A stretch of 64,000 bases of DNA from Arcuatula senhousia (GCA_963971305.1 OZ020309.1:2039001-2103000); one strand, 5' to 3'. Positions 1 to 13,460 are shown, counted from the first letter of the stretch. The notes: generated by a model from the letters alone, not told the origin. Translations and numbers: made by a program.

Positions 1-844
1 AATGGTTTGAAATTTCGCAGATTGGTCCAATATCAATCCTACACTTGTACAATCCTAAGTGATTATCAGACCTGTTGAATCTCTACTTCCTGTATATACT
101 GGGTTGATATGAAAAATTGTATGAAAATTTCCATCAGGCTTTCCTCAGAAATCTACAAGAGAATGATCTAAAATTTGACAGGGTGTATCACAATTTATTC
201 AAACTAAGTTATGTTCAGACCCGATAGAGTTTTATTTCTTGTTTGGGGGCCTCACCGCGGGCATGTGTACACATTCATTAATTTTAACATTTTTTTTATT
301 CATTTCTGATAGTTTATCTTTTTGTAGAAATTTTTGCATCTTTTTTATGAGTTTCATCACACAACATCAATCTTTTCTTACTCACTGTCAAATAGGTGTG
401 ACTCATCCTCATCAGCTGATCAACTTAACGATAATTTTAAGTGAGTCTTGTGGCATTTTAATGGTGCATGGCTTTGGTTATATTCATGTGTGTAACTGTT
501 ACAATGTTTTTATTCTGTTGAACAAATGTTGTTGTTTTATTTTTGGGGATTATTTGTTGTTGCAGTGTTCTAGCTTTCACATTTTATACATTTTCAAAAA
601 GGGGGATATACTGTTTTACCTTTGTCCGTCCATAACATAATTTACAGGTATATGACTCAGAGGTCTAAAGTTATTCTATAGCACCATATGTTGTATAGCA
701 ATTTAATGCTACAATATCTTCTACTTCCTGTTTACCAAATACATAGCTTTTCACACAAGGCACCATTTGGTGGGCAGGAGTATCACTAGTAAACATAAGC
801 TCACAGATTTACTTGTTTTACTCTCTTTAGTTTAAACATATTTG
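1..844. other. No gene recognised
   Basis: AT-rich sequence. The longest open frame (239-640) has low-complexity F/C/H/I composition, no domain and no splice context, so I treat it as chance. The unseen upstream exons of the gene ending at 4467 could lie here or before the window, but no convincing exon was found. Confidence 0.5.
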
Positions 845-1182
845 TTTATCCTGGATTGGGAAACAAGCTTGATGCTTATATCAATCCCTCTCCAGCTAGC
901 AGTTTGCAAGTGTGGCCTTTGTAGCCGCCCCCATTGAGCCTACTCTTATCGAACTCCACAAAGGAGTCTTTAACGTGCATGGGATATAGCACTCCACATA
1001 CACGGGACAACATTTTTTCGTCCCTTCCGAAGGACTAGCATCGATCCTCGAGACCATCCTTGCAAATGGTGTCAAGAGAGAGTCAGAAAATTGGTTCATG
1101 AAATTTTCACCCCTAACGAGGATCGAACCACGAACCTCGGTGTTAGTAGCCTGATGCGTTAACCACTACACCACCAGCTCTC
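845..1182 (-). repeat. tRNA-derived SINE
   Basis: Read on the minus strand it starts GAGCTGGTGGTGTAGTGG (pol III A-box-like, near 1165-1180) and has GGTTCGATCCTC (B box, near 1119-1130). A non-tRNA body follows down to about 845. Related stretches occur at 38575-38955, 41440-41590 and 18410-18490, so this is an interspersed family. The anticodon arm is not a normal tRNA arm and the body is long, so it is a SINE and not a tRNA gene. A family name cannot be given from sequence alone. Confidence 0.75.
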
Positions 1183-1247
1183 TACCCTCTTTGTTTGAAA
1201 GGCATTCTTTTCGTGCCTTTGACATAGAAGTTTGAAAGTTTAGGTCC

Positions 1248-1511
1248 AAGCAATGAATGCATCTCCGTGTCAGGGCTGTTCCAGATATGTCCGCATTGGG
1301 TTGTCGGATGGTCAAGCAATGAATGCATCTCCGTGTCAGGGCTGTTCCAGATATGTCCGCATTGGGTTGTCGGATGGTCAAGCAATGAATGCATCTCCGT
1401 GTTAGGGCTGTTCCAGATATGTCCGCATTGGGTTGTCGGATGGTCAAGCAATGAATGCATCTCCGTGTTAGGGCTGTTCCAGATATGTCCGCATTGGGTT
1501 GTCGGACGGTA
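1248..1511 (+). repeat. 66-bp minisatellite, 4 units
   Basis: Four head-to-tail units start at 1248, 1314, 1380 and 1446, each opening AAGCAATGAATGCATCTCCG. The last diverges near 1508 (GGACGG for GGATGG). Units differ by single bases (GTCAGGG versus GTTAGGG). Because 66 is a multiple of 3, open frames on both strands run through it; they are artefacts of the period. Confidence 0.95.
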
Positions 1512-3390
1512 CTTGAAATGAAATTCTATGGGGACATGGTAATTTCTGTTAGATTTACCATGGACTTAAAGGAAAGTCAAGAACAGCAATTGTGCTTTGT
1601 GGGTCCCAAGAAAATGTGTCTTCATACACCACTTGCAGTTAATTCAGGAACAGCTCTAACTTGTATCTAAATTATAATCTTCAATGTGATTTCTAAGACA
1701 CTTAGTTTGAAACTTTGGTTTTCTTGCTAGTATTATGTTAAACTGTGTGACAGACTCGAAGGCATAGATTAGTTGTAATTCCAGGAGTTCAAAATAACAT
1801 TTGAGAGCAAAAGGTCCAGGACTTTTTGAAGATTTAAGTTGGAAGTCCACCAAATGTTATTCAAAAGTCTTCAATAGGATATACTGTAAATGCAGGTCCA
1901 GGACTTTTGTAAACAGAATTTAAACAGTCGGCACCGTTAGCCACTAGTCGGATGCCCCAGACTAGTAAAAATTTGTTCGGACTAGTGAAAAATAGCCAAG
2001 ATTTTATATAGACATTTAAGGAAAAACCTTTAAAACTTGTTGTCGGACTAAAAAGTTTTTGGCGCAGACTGTCTAAAAGGTCCCAAATCGAAAAATTACA
2101 GTCTTAGACGTTGGACCAGTGCTAATTTGAACCCCTGAATTCTACGTTTGTTTTCAGGCAGTAACTAAAATATACTATAAACATACATGTAATAATTAAA
2201 CCCCTTTAACTTTTTACAGAAGAGTCACTGTGTCTTCTGTTTGTTTGTCTCTCGACATTTCTCGTGAGCACAACTCCTAAATGGCTTGATGGATTTTGAT
2301 AAAACTTTACATGAGTTTAATATGAAGTAGGTGTACACGCAAAAAATTCTTTGTTTATGAAATTTTATGATTTAAACCAAGTTAATGGAACTAAATTTCA
2401 TGTTTTTCATACAGTATTCCCATAGGTATTTAGTATTGTGAAAAATTTCTGACTCAAAAATTTATGAAAATAAATACCATGCCAAAATAGGTATGTTTGC
2501 AATGTAGTACATGTACTATCAATTTTCTGTTTTATTTAAAAGGCACATAGTAAGACACTGTTATAACGTTTTAAATTAAGACGCCTAAAACATGGACATT
2601 ATTTGTACATGGCTGAAAAAGATCTTGTATTATGCTTACTTGAATGTTTTGTCAGTCGTTGTCTTGTGTAGATACGCATGACAAAGAAATACATAGATGT
2701 TGTCCTTCATGTTTAACATCTTGGTCAACCCAAATCATTGTAAACCTTACTGTATTATTTTTTTTTACGGTGATCCAAATTTTTGCCTTAATCATGTCGA
2801 ATAATGGGACTAAAAAATAAGAACACATGAAATATTAGTTTATACATAAAGGAACAACAATTTTGGAATGAAACCACGAAAATCATTTTTCGCTAAGATT
2901 AAAGGGCCCCTTTTATCAAGAAAACTGTGAAATTTTCCACTCAAGAATAAAACTATTTAGACAGTAGTATATACAATGAGATCTGAATAAGTGTATGTGA
3001 CACAACCTGCATTAGAAAATCCACACTAGGGCTTTTATATTTGAAAGCTTTACTTCTCTAATTTTTATCTGATTTATCAGCCTCTCAACCAGTTTTGGAA
3101 AAATATTTCTTATCTCTAGAGAAAATTTTGTTCTCAGCTTAATTGCACATGCAATTGGTGAGCAAGCTCATGCAATTTTTACCAAAGAAAAACCTTTTTT
3201 CAACATAATTCTCAATCATTTTGGAATTTCTAACATCAATGGTGATAAATTTGATATTTTAATGGCTTGGCAAGCCTTGCCATTAAAATAATCAAATTTA
3301 TTTCCTTTGATGATAGAAATTCCATAATTTACTTAATCAAGTTGTAGAAGCTATGTTTCTTATTAACTGGTCATTATATATATTTTGTAG
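1512..3390. other. No gene recognised; old repeat at 2215-2420
   Basis: Mostly AT-rich. The stretch around 2215-2420 (stop-start wording such as CTCAACTCCT... TGGATTTTGATAAAACTTTACA) resembles the dispersed family seen twice at 42590-43125. The missing upstream exon of the 3391 gene may hide here. Confidence 0.4.
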
Positions 3391-4467
3391 CTTTCTAACA
3401 TCTAGTGGTTTAATAAAACCTGAGAAGACAGATGACGTTATCCAGGTCGAAGTAGAAATTAACGGTCCATCTAAAGACCTAAACAAACTGTCTCAAGGAG
3501 ACGATTGTAGGTTAGTGTTGGTAGTGTTTGTTGTCCTAGCACGGAGCGTCCACATACAGTTGTACATGTGTGTGTCACACACTTTCTTGTCCACTGCTGC
3601 AACACACAGCAGGGACATAGAAATGCCCAGTGTCCGTCCATGTGTGTGGGTGGTTTATCTTTCATAACAGATTTCTCACCTACTATTGATATTTTGTATG
3701 CTGCTTCGTTTAGGAGGCTCATATGGTGGGATGCATTTTCGGGTCTGTCACTTTATATCTACTTCCTGTTTAATGAGCTGCCAAGGAATTCTGTTCTTGT
3801 ATTAAGGGCAGTTTTGGGGAAAGTACAAGTCTAACTACTGTAAACTCCCTTAGTTGATGTCTTTTATTAGTCTATCTTATTTGCAAGGAAGGGTTGCACT
3901 TAATTTAATGTTAGATTTAAATGAAGAGGTCAGAAATAATTGACCTGTGAACAACCTGATGAATAAAATAGAGAACTGGTAATGTAAATTTCAACTTGGA
4001 CAGAAGATAAAAATCAGCAAAGTTGGGGTCAAAGGTCAGGTTCAGAAATTCTTATCATGCTCAGTTGAGGACTAAAGCCATGCTTTTATTTGAATGAATG
4101 AGCTTAAAGCTTTTTTTCACCATCCATTTATTTACTACTGCAAAATTTTGCAACTTTACTTGTAGTTGACTAATTGTTATGAAATTTTATTATGTTGTTT
4201 CTTACAATTAAAGGAAACTTTCTGTTGCATTTTGGGGTTGTGATTTGTGAAAAGGACTAAAAGGGGCCAAACTATGTTTAATAAAAAAAACTGATATAGA
4301 CTGTATACTTTTCATAGGATGTATTATTTAATTTAATTGCATTTCTCATAAAATTCTATCAACAGTTTTCATTAATCCTGTAAAATTGTTTTAATTGTAG
4401 TTCTGATACCAAAGAAGAAAAGACTGACAATGTAATAGAAGTTCCTGTCGCAAATGGACCCGTATGA
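3391..4467 (+). CDS. Last two exons of an unidentified protein (3' end of a gene)
   Basis: Candidate exon 3391-3510 is bounded by TTTTGTAG acceptor and GTTAGT donor. Candidate terminal exon 4401-4467 follows TTAATTGTAG and ends in TGA. The junction is in phase (AG|T codes Ser) and gives about 61 residues, starting in the middle of a codon (1 nt of phase), so upstream exons are missing. The peptide is acidic and polar, like a cytoplasmic tail. It contains a doubled motif: EKTDDVIQVEVEINGP in the first exon and EKTDNVIEVPVANGP in the second. That internal similarity and the matching phases argue for real coding sequence. No family was recognised. The 3' UTR would start at 4468. The model rests on splice signals read by eye. 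Confidence 0.5.
3515..3840 (+). repeat. Dispersed repeat family W, copy 1 (intronic)
   Basis: Shares blocks with 35635-35935 and, inverted, with 50690-50960: a (GGACATAGAAATgCCCAGTGTCCGTCC)-type start, a TATTTTGTATGCTGCTTC block, GGATGCATTTTC and CTACTTCCTGTTTAA. It lies in the intron between 3511 and 4400. No terminal repeats were identified. Confidence 0.55.
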
Positions 4468-7400
4468 AAGGAGGAGGTCCATGCATAGAATAATTCGTAG
4501 TCTGTGATGTGAGAAGGAACCAGCCTTTTATTGACAGGAAAAAAATTACAATTATTTTTCCAGTATTGTTTTTATAGATGACAAACTAACTAAAATATTT
4601 AGGTGGTGCTGAAATTGTTCATCGCCAAAATGAAGTCCTAACAATCGGCAGAAACGTTTGGTCAGATGAGCGACAAGAGAAGATAACTCTCCCGGGACCT
4701 GCTTATTTCTTCCCATCCGATGTTTCGACAGATTTTAAGATATTTATTTTTTAACGTGTGTGTAAGGGGGTTTGATTGATCATCGGATTGGGGATCACAT
4801 TTATAGCGTTAAGATTTTAAAAATGATCACCTTGTTATCTAAATTATGTTTATTATTATTTTTTCCGTTGACATGCGTTTCACATTGGTTGAGATATGTT
4901 TTTATGTTATATTTATTATTCAAGTGCTTAGCTGACTTTTGCACTGAGTTTTATGTCTAGATTTTATTTACAGGTTTATTTTGTTTTTTTTTCTGTATTA
5001 GGAATTTAAGAACCGTCAACAGTCAAATCTAGATGTATAACTTACTGTGAAATCTGTTGATCTCTTGTTGTGTTTACACCCATTTATGCAGAAATGACAT
5101 GTAGAAGTCACTATCAATTATTTTATGTTGATTTTTCACTCCAACAAAGACTTTGTTTTGGAAATTCTTGCAGCATTTTTGGCCAGATTTTACGAAGTGA
5201 AAAATCCTGGTTATAAAACAGTAAATGTTGGGTTGCCGAGGTTCAGGAATGTTTTTCCCTAAGTTTCCTCGGCAACTACTTGATACGACCACCGATATTT
5301 AGTATGCAGCATCAGTATGGGTGGAATTGATTTGATTTCCTGTGAAACAGAATCTGACAGATTTTCAGGTCTGCTGCCCACCTAAATAGGAAAACCAACA
5401 GGCTACATACCCCTTCCCTGAAAACCTCAGTCTAGTTTCTGATTGTACGGCTAAGATACAATGCAAAGTTATGTAGTTGTATGAATGTTTAATATATTTG
5501 TTTTTCTAATGTTTTGCCAACAAGTTTCATTCTTATGGTTTACTTTATCTAAAAATTATCTTTGATTTTCTTCGAAAAGCTGGAGTAATTCAGTTTTGAG
5601 CATATTATTTATTTAACATCCAATAACTAATGTTTCATTTGCATTCAGAGACCTTAATTTCATAGCAATTAAATGTTTTAAGTTGCTCACTTTTGTACAT
5701 AGAAATCAAAGCTCCTCAGTGATTCATTCATTAAACAATGAAACTGTTTTAAGTTCCATGAATTCTTGTATACTGCTTTTGCTTACTTCAAGGAAAAAAA
5801 ATAAGTAATAAGATGGTAACCAATGCTCAGGCTTAAATAAATATTTTCTTCAAAATTTGCTGATACAAACATGACTTTCCAACCTGTATGAAATTAGGTT
5901 TGTCAGTTACCTGCCCAAGGTCTGTAGTTTCTTCAGGGTACTCCGGTTTTCTCCACCATTAGAACTGATCGTCCTATATGGCCAAGGTGTGTCAATAACG
6001 GGCATTAAACATCAACAGGCTTGTTTGCAGATGTTTTACTGTTTACATGGAAGTTTTCCATCTTTCCTTAAAAAAAATTTGCATGCTAATGTTTTGATTT
6101 TAAAGTCAGAAAAAAAAAACTGATGTATAACTTAAATTATTATTTTAATTATTAATAAAAAATGTATTCTGAAAGCAATATAGAAAATATGCGAAGTAAT
6201 TTTGAACATTTTAAACCAAATAAATCATTTTTGGGTTTGTTTTTTTTTTTTTGCTCAAGCATAATACATCACCTTATTTATTCTCACTTATTTGATCCAG
6301 AAACCTTTTGTAAGTGTATAACATTCAGCTTGCCACATTTTGGCCACATAGAACTGGGTGGGTTACAAACGATTGGGCTTGAGTCGTTTTTCAGCTCATA
6401 ATATATAATATGTTTTATAGATCAATTTTACTTTTTGGACATATTCAATTTTTCTACATGGAGGACGGCGGGTCAAAGATACTGGATTTGTTACCTGCGG
6501 TCCTTTTTGTTCTAAATTAGCTTATAAAATATCATATATTGGTACGGGCTGACAAGCTGTAAAGCACAGTCTTTTGTACTCCGCCCAGTACTATGTGTCC
6601 AAAAAATGTGATCATTTTCCTGACAGTTTACATTTTGCTCTAGAAAAAAGAATTAACTTATATGTCATAAATGCTTGTACAAACTATTAAGGTCCATAGT
6701 ATTTTGTCTATACATCAGTATTGTTTGTTTTACTTACTTGTGTGTCTTTGTGGGAGTGATATTTTTGTCTTTATTTATTTGACCACTATTTTTATAGGTT
6801 ACTGTTAAGATTGTGTGTTGATTGTTTATCCTATTAAACCTCGTATTGAAGGCTGTTTCAGAAAAAAAAAATACACGAAAAGGAGGGGTTGAGAGCACTT
6901 TTAGTTAACATCCATTACCTGAAGAATTATTTCCCAAAGCTTTAATGATAAAATATAACAAAACACTTGCCACCTAGAGAAAAATATATTGTTGCCTTCA
7001 AATATCTTTGTAGAATTTTTTTGGAACATTCTAAATTTTACATTCACTGTTCAAATCTGCTTTTAGGAGAGAAAAAAATCCCTGAAAGTGTATCAACTTT
7101 GTAATGAAATTTCATTAATATTAGATGTAAGTATAATATTATTTGGCATAAAAATAGTATTATTGCGTAAAGTTTTCCATGTTGGCCGAGTTATTGGTCC
7201 TCGGCTACATATTGGCGTAGTTTTGTGTTTATATAGTATAGGCTGTTTTCATCATATTTAGACAAATATTTTGTGTTAGTCAATAATAAGGAAAAATTCA
7301 AACTGCATACAAATTAAAAGAAGGGACTGAACACCATTTTGATTTGGACACGATTTCCCTTAACTAGATAGGTTCAAGTGTACTTTTAAACTAAGTAAAA

Positions 7401-9957
7401 TGTTGCAACTAAAAAAAAAAAACTCTATTACCAAAAATTAAATTTCCAAGAGGTTGCTGCATGTAAATCAATTACTGTAGAGTATTTTTTTTTAAACTCA
7501 ACTACATCCCACCATCCTCATCTACAATGTATATAAACCTAGTCTTATAAAACTTGTATTCGTCATAGTGCATTTACCAATGAAAGTTTTGCTTTTGGTT
7601 TATCATATTAGAATATGTCAGCCAAACATGTCTAGTGAAAGTTTAATAATAAAATCTTTTAAATTTTAATTTTTATGAACTTTCAGTTTCCAAAGTTTGA
7701 AATATTATTTTTACACAACAACAATTAGTGGGTAATAGATATTTTGGGATATTTAATATTAAAATTATGAGAAGAATGATGTTTTTAAAGTGCAGTTCTC
7801 TGTAAGAATCAGGCAAAATTTAAAAACTTTGAATCATGATTTTAAAAACACACGGTTTTGGCAATAAATTGTCATTCAAAATAGCCTTCTAATGAAGAAA
7901 CAAACATTAGTTGTTGTCTCGAGTGTCAGAGGATTGAGAAAAATGTCTGTTAAAATGATAGGAATTTAGTGTGACTTGACAGAGTTATCTCCCTTAGATT
8001 CAAATTTTATATGCATCTCAACCAAAATATATCTCAAATTACTGACTTTAAAAAAAAGTGCCAATGCATTTTTTGTTACTTTTTAAGCATTTTGAACAGT
8101 ATTTTGAAATCAAACTCGTGTGATTTTTTAATCATGATTCACCCATTGCCTGATTCTTACAGAGAATGGCACTTAAAGAACATTTTGTAAAGGGTGTTCC
8201 AGATATGGCCTTCTAAGTTCTGACACAATGATGGATTATAATACAAAAAGGGTTGTTTTATGGAAAAATATAAGCTCTGGTTTGTGACATCATAGTGCTA
8301 AAGAAAACATTTGTACATATTGAGTTACATATATATTTTTTACAGTTTTGCAGAATTTTGTAAATATAAAAGAGAATTGTGTGAATAATTTTCATTCTTC
8401 AAAATGACTAATACCGGTAATAAAATGTAGTCCAGAAATAATTCATAGTTCTTAAAAATGACTTAAAATTTTGGGGCAACTTTCTAACCATTGAATATTA
8501 ATGAAAATTGTGTTTGTATGATAGTGGTGGTTTGTGGTGTCTTTGTGTGTTAAGAATGTTAGAAGTGATTTAAAGAGGTTAGAGGTAGGTTCAGTTGTTT
8601 AATAAGAAATGAAAATTTAAATGAATTCTGTTTGATTTTTTTTTGGGGGGGGTTGCATTTCCTGTTTAATTTTTGTTTACAATTTTAAATGCAATTTCAT
8701 TTTACTGAATGTGGGTTGTTGTAAAATAAAAACCATGTTGTCTATTAACAAGGCACTTTTATTTTATTTAATATTTTTAAATATCTCATAGTGTATTAAC
8801 TTTAAACTCTTTTCCATGGGCCTAAGGAAGGGTAAAGGAAAGTGTTCGGGTAAAATGGATTGTATCCTGGTTGATTCCTATCATTTTCTAAATTGATCTA
8901 CTCTAATATGATAAAATAGTATTGGAAATAACTTTAACTTCCGGAAAACTCAAAGACCACCTTAAGAATATGAACAATATGTACATGTTGTAGTTTGTTC
9001 GAACTTTGGAATGGTAAAAGATGTGAAAAAATGTTGTCCTGGGTGCTATTTTCTAAAATTATTAATTTGTTTTTTCATAATAAATTAAATTTACCCCCTT
9101 ATATAAAAACATCAATAGAGAAATATGACAATACACAATATGGAGTTTCTAAATTTATACAAACAGAGCTAGCTAACCAGTAATAAAAATTGTACTCAGG
9201 ATGTTATGATTTTGAAATGCAGGGTTTTGTAGGAGTGTAGATGTCATTTTCTGTTGATCTCGTTATAATGTAGCTTATTATTTGTGTTTTGCAAGTTAAT
9301 GTGATTAAGATAAGATTTTGTCAACTGTTTCTTATAGTTGTTACAATTTATGCAGATTTAGGGCGGTTTTAAAATTGTGAAAGTGAAAGTAGATGCTTTT
9401 TGTTCCAAAATTTTTTAATGTGAAAGTAGATTTCTGTTCAAAAAATGTCTTATATGGGGGTGGGTAGGCACTTTTATAATAGTAATTCTATTAATGGTAT
9501 TTTTAATGAATTGACCATGCAATAGAAAAAGAAATCTATAAAACAAATTGTGCATGCCATTGTTTGGTCCAGAGAAAAGGTGTTTTCCAATCCCCCTAAT
9601 AGCCACCTATACAGTGAATAAAGTAACAGCCCTGAGACTACGATATTCTGTTAATTTGCAGATAAACTGCTTGGATGATTAAGAATAAACAAATGAATCA
9701 AATTGTATAACTAGAAAGTTTTGTTTTATATTCTAGAAAAATGCATGATGTTTGCTTAAGATCATAAATGTTTATATTTTTATTTGATATTTAAAATGAA
9801 ATAGTAGTGCTAACTTTAGGATGAAATCCCTTCTCTGTAAATAGGCTGTCTGCATCTTTTTTTTTCTTTCCTTTTTGTCTGTCTCAGTCCAGTCCTTGAA
9901 GTTAATATGTAAAAAGCCATGTCTAACATTGTCTAACTTTATATCAGAAATAATTTT
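4468..9957. other. Long AT-rich stretch, no gene seen
   Basis: The first few hundred bases are probably 3' UTR of the preceding gene; AATAAA-type signals occur (for example near 6150), but none can be chosen. The rest holds homopolymer runs and scattered short open frames without domains. Confidence 0.45.
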
Positions 9958-10124
9958 CTGTAAACCAATTTATTTTTGCGACTAGAATATTTAGCGTTTC
10001 TGTGTCAGAGGTCAATTTCTCTTTTCTCAATTCTGTGTAAAAATCAATTATATTACTGTGAAAAAAGTAGTTCCTCGCGAAATCCGCGAATATAAATGGC
10101 TCACGAAAATAAGTTGGTTTACAG
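9958..10124. mobile_element. Short MITE with CTGTAAACCAA terminal inverted repeats
   Basis: The left end reads CTGTAAACCAATTTATTTTT and the reverse complement of the right end reads CTGTAAACCAACTTATTTTC, so about 20-bp imperfect terminal inverted repeats flank a 167-bp element. No coding capacity. The target duplication is unclear. Confidence 0.6.
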
Positions 10125-10839
10125 CACTATTTTACAAATATTGATTTTCTTTATAACAATCCTAGATTAACTTTCCTAATTAATTTTTTTTGTTGAAGAT
10201 AATTCAGCAATGTGCTATATTATCAAATTTTGACTGAAGAAAAATATTAACACTGTTCAAATACCATTTCATATAATTTATTATTGTGCTAATCATAAAA
10301 ATTAAGTCAAAATGAATAAAAATGTGACTATTTTCTGCATGAGTGGTTTTACCCTGTGATAGCATATTGCATCAGTTCTATAAATAGCTTTTCAGTCTCT
10401 TTGATTTTTACTTTAATTTTATGTTAACATTCCATTTCATGGAATATGTACATAGGGCCAGATTTTATGTTTTTTTTTTAACATTAAAACAGGGAGCAGG
10501 TCCCATAAGATGTATGCAATTCCAATGTTTTTACCGAGTGTATAGATAAAATAACAAAAATCAAATGGAATTGTGTGCTCAACTCATAGAGAGATTGTCC
10601 ATCTTAATTGTATATGTTATATAAATATTATATTAAAATTGAATGAAATGAAATATATTAAAAACCTGTGTTTGTTTTATTTTGATGAATGTGTTATTTT
10701 TATGAATGTCAATCTCTTCTAAATTAACTATACAGTGTTGGAATTGACTTTTCTTCTGTTTTATGCAGTTTTCTCATTTCTTGGAAAGAAGTCTATAAAA
10801 TTCAGCATTCTGTATTTTCAGATTGGTTTGTGGTGGTGC

Positions 10840-10955
10840 CTTGTGTGCACTTTGATATAATTTGTTCTTTATGGTGTTAACTGGTTTTGTCTCTGCCCTT
10901 TCATACTTTTGACATTCAGATGCCCAATTGGTACCTCTGCTTCTTTCATGAAACT
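10840..10955 (+). mobile_element. PLE-2 3'-tail fragment
   Basis: Matches the terminal part of the tail found after PLE-2 reverse transcriptase at 62166-62440 (GTCTCTGCCCTTTC..., GGTACCTCTGCTTCTTTCAT at the end). Strongly 5'-truncated. Confidence 0.65.
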
Positions 10956-11308
10956 TAGACACATTAATTTGAAAAAAAAAAATCATGAAACTTGTTTACA
11001 TTAATGTAGAAGCCTATTGATTATGGGGTCAAAAGTCAAGGTCACAAGTTAATGCTAAGCAGGGACCTCAAACCATGCTCTTTATTTGGTACAAGTCCAA
11101 TAAACTGAGAAAAGGGAATATAGAGAAACCTTGCTTGCATTTATTAGAAGTTGATTAAGCTTCCTTAGATTGAAGTTGTCAAATGACTACTTATGAATGG
11201 TACAGCCCTTCAAATATAAGAAAGTTGTTTTTTGGTTAAAGCCTAAAAACTCAGCCTTTGCAGTCAGGTGATAGATTCAGAGGATTGGAGCCTCTAGTAG
11301 TCATTTTT

Positions 11309-12710
11309 ATACGACTGCAAAAAATTTTGCGGACGTATAATGGTATGATGCTGTCGTTGTCGTTGTCGTTGTCGTCGTCGTCTGTTAACTTTAGTGTATA
11401 CACGATAACTTTAGTTCTAGTTATCCAAATGCAATGAAATTTGACAATGATATTTCTTACCATTAAAGGATGGATGGGATTGATTTTGGAAGTCCCCCCT
11501 TTTTTCATTTGGAAATTAAGGGCCAAAAGGGGCCAAAATTGTAACTTTTTTGTTTGTTTTTACAATAAATTTTTCATAATCTTCTCCTCTGAAACTACTG
11601 AACAGAATTCAATGAAACTTGGTATGATTGATCATTAGGGTGTCCTGCACTATAGTAATGTTTCAATTTCTGATTCGTCAAAAAACATGGCCGCCGTGGC
11701 TAAAAATAGACCAGGGGGGTCAGACTACTGTTTTTGGCTTGTAATTCAAAAAGTATAAGGGATAGATGAAATCTGATGCCACCCTACTGCTTCAGGATCA
11801 ATAGTTCTACAAAAGTCTCCATTTGGTCGAAGTTGTCAGAAGACCCCTTATAGGGGTTACGGCCCCTTAAAGGTGAAAAATAGCATTTTTTCATGTTTTT
11901 GCCCTATAGTATGAAAATTATTGCAGATAGCAAAAAGCTGTTGCTTGCTTAATTGTTCAGCTCATTCAGCTCTACAAAAAACTCCATACGGTGGAAGTTG
12001 TCAGATGACCCCTTATAGGGGCTACAGCCCCTAAAATAATGTTTTTTCATGTTTTTGGCCTATGAAATGAAAACTATAGCAGGTAGAGAGAAGCTGTTGC
12101 TTGCTTAAATGTTCAGCTCATTTACACAATTAAGAATTAATTTTTGCGACCCCCCCCCCTTTTTCCCCTATTACATAATAAGGGGCCAAATGGGGCCAAA
12201 ATCGAAACTTTTTTATTTGTGGTCCGATTTAAATAAAAAATTTTGCAAGTTTATTCTTGTCAGGTAGTGAATCCAAATTTGAGAATTAATTTTTGTGACC
12301 ATCCCCTTTTTCACTTGTTATGTAATTAGGGGCCAAAAGGAGCCGTAATCAAAACTTTTTTATTTCGGGTTTGTTTTTGAAATTTTTTTTGCAAGTTTAT
12401 TTTTGTCAAGTAGTTAATCCAAATTTGAGAAATTATTTTTGCAACCCCACCCCTTTTCACCTGTTCCATAATAAGGGGCCAAAAGGGGCCGAAATTGAAT
12501 TTTTTTAATTCTTGTCCGATTTTGACAATTTTTTTGCAAGAGTAGAAAACAAAATTGAAAATTTATATTTTTACCCCCTGGGTCGAAAGTCCACCAGAGC
12601 AGCATGTGTCAAAAACCTTTGTCAGTCCACCATGGGCTGCATGTGTCCAGAGCAATAGACTATCCATATTGGGCCTAAAATGTACAGGGTTCAACATGTT
12701 GCGGTCGTAT
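11309..12710. mobile_element. GTC-type non-coding element with ATACGACYGC ends
   Basis: Begins ATACGACTGC (11309-11318) and ends GCGGTCGTAT (12701-12710), a 9/10 inverted match. A (GTCGTT/GTC)n microsatellite at about 11351-11385 follows the left end. The interior has about 150-bp tandem blocks: CCCCTTATAGGGG blocks at 11840-12110, and AGGGGCCAAA...GGGGCC blocks at 12180-12540. The first blocks are shared with 43779-44615, which has different ends. No transposase was seen. Confidence 0.55.
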
Positions 12711-13460
12711 CATGCTGCGCTCGGCGAAGCTTTTTATTCATCTTTAAAACAAAGATTTTAATTCTGCTGAAACTACTCAACGGATTGTAATAAAACTTGA
12801 TGTGGTGCAAGAACACAATATCTATTAATACCTTTAGTTTAGTAACACTATACCAAAGCAAAATATCACCAACAGCCTTGCATAACCCATATGCATGTGT
12901 CTCAAAAAGGGTGTAAATTATATATAAAACACACGTAGACACACATTCTTGAGTTTTGGGACTTGTGCTAGGCTTGTTAGTTCCCAGTCTTTGCACTCTA
13001 GTTTCCGTACCAATAAACTGACTTCTGTTCTGTGTTAAAGCAACCATCTAGCAATGATTGAAATTTAAGAAAAAAAAACCCATCCATTGGCCAGTGACTG
13101 AAACAAGAACTGAGAAAATGGTTGTACATTTTGGCAATGAGCAAAAAAACCACATGATAGCGCCTATTGAATTCGCAACATAACTAAAAGTCGCCATTGG
13201 TTCGAAGGTGTCAGATAACCTCATACAACCCTTTACAGGTAAATAAAGTGTTCTTCGGACATAATTTAAATAATTTGAATTTTATTTTTGGAAAAGGTCT
13301 AGCCTGGATGATTTTTTGCGCGCTTGTGCGCGCAATTTTTTTTATATTTAGAGCAACTTTAATTTTTTAGCCAAAAATACCATCCTGCCTTTTTTTAATC
13401 AAAGCACTGTCCTGCCTTTTTATTTCTGGATTTTTGCCATCCTGCCTTTTTATTTCGGCG
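12711..13460. other. Degraded repeat flank, no gene
   Basis: Includes remnants of the same GTC-type family (near 13180-13250), continued on the far side of the 13461-16990 insertion at 17060-17190. Three short CCTGCCTTTTTATTTC-type repeats lie at 13380-13456. Confidence 0.45.

Noticed and set aside
239..640. 133-aa open frame
   Set aside because: Low-complexity composition of AT-rich DNA, no domain, no splice signals at sensible places.
1118..1182. Functional tRNA gene
   Set aside because: A and B boxes are present but the cloverleaf is not normal and the sequence continues as a SINE body with dispersed relatives.
1166..1521. Several repetitive open frames on both strands in the 66-bp array
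   Set aside because: The period is divisible by 3 and lacks stops in several frames; no splice or start context, and frames on both strands mutually exclude coding.
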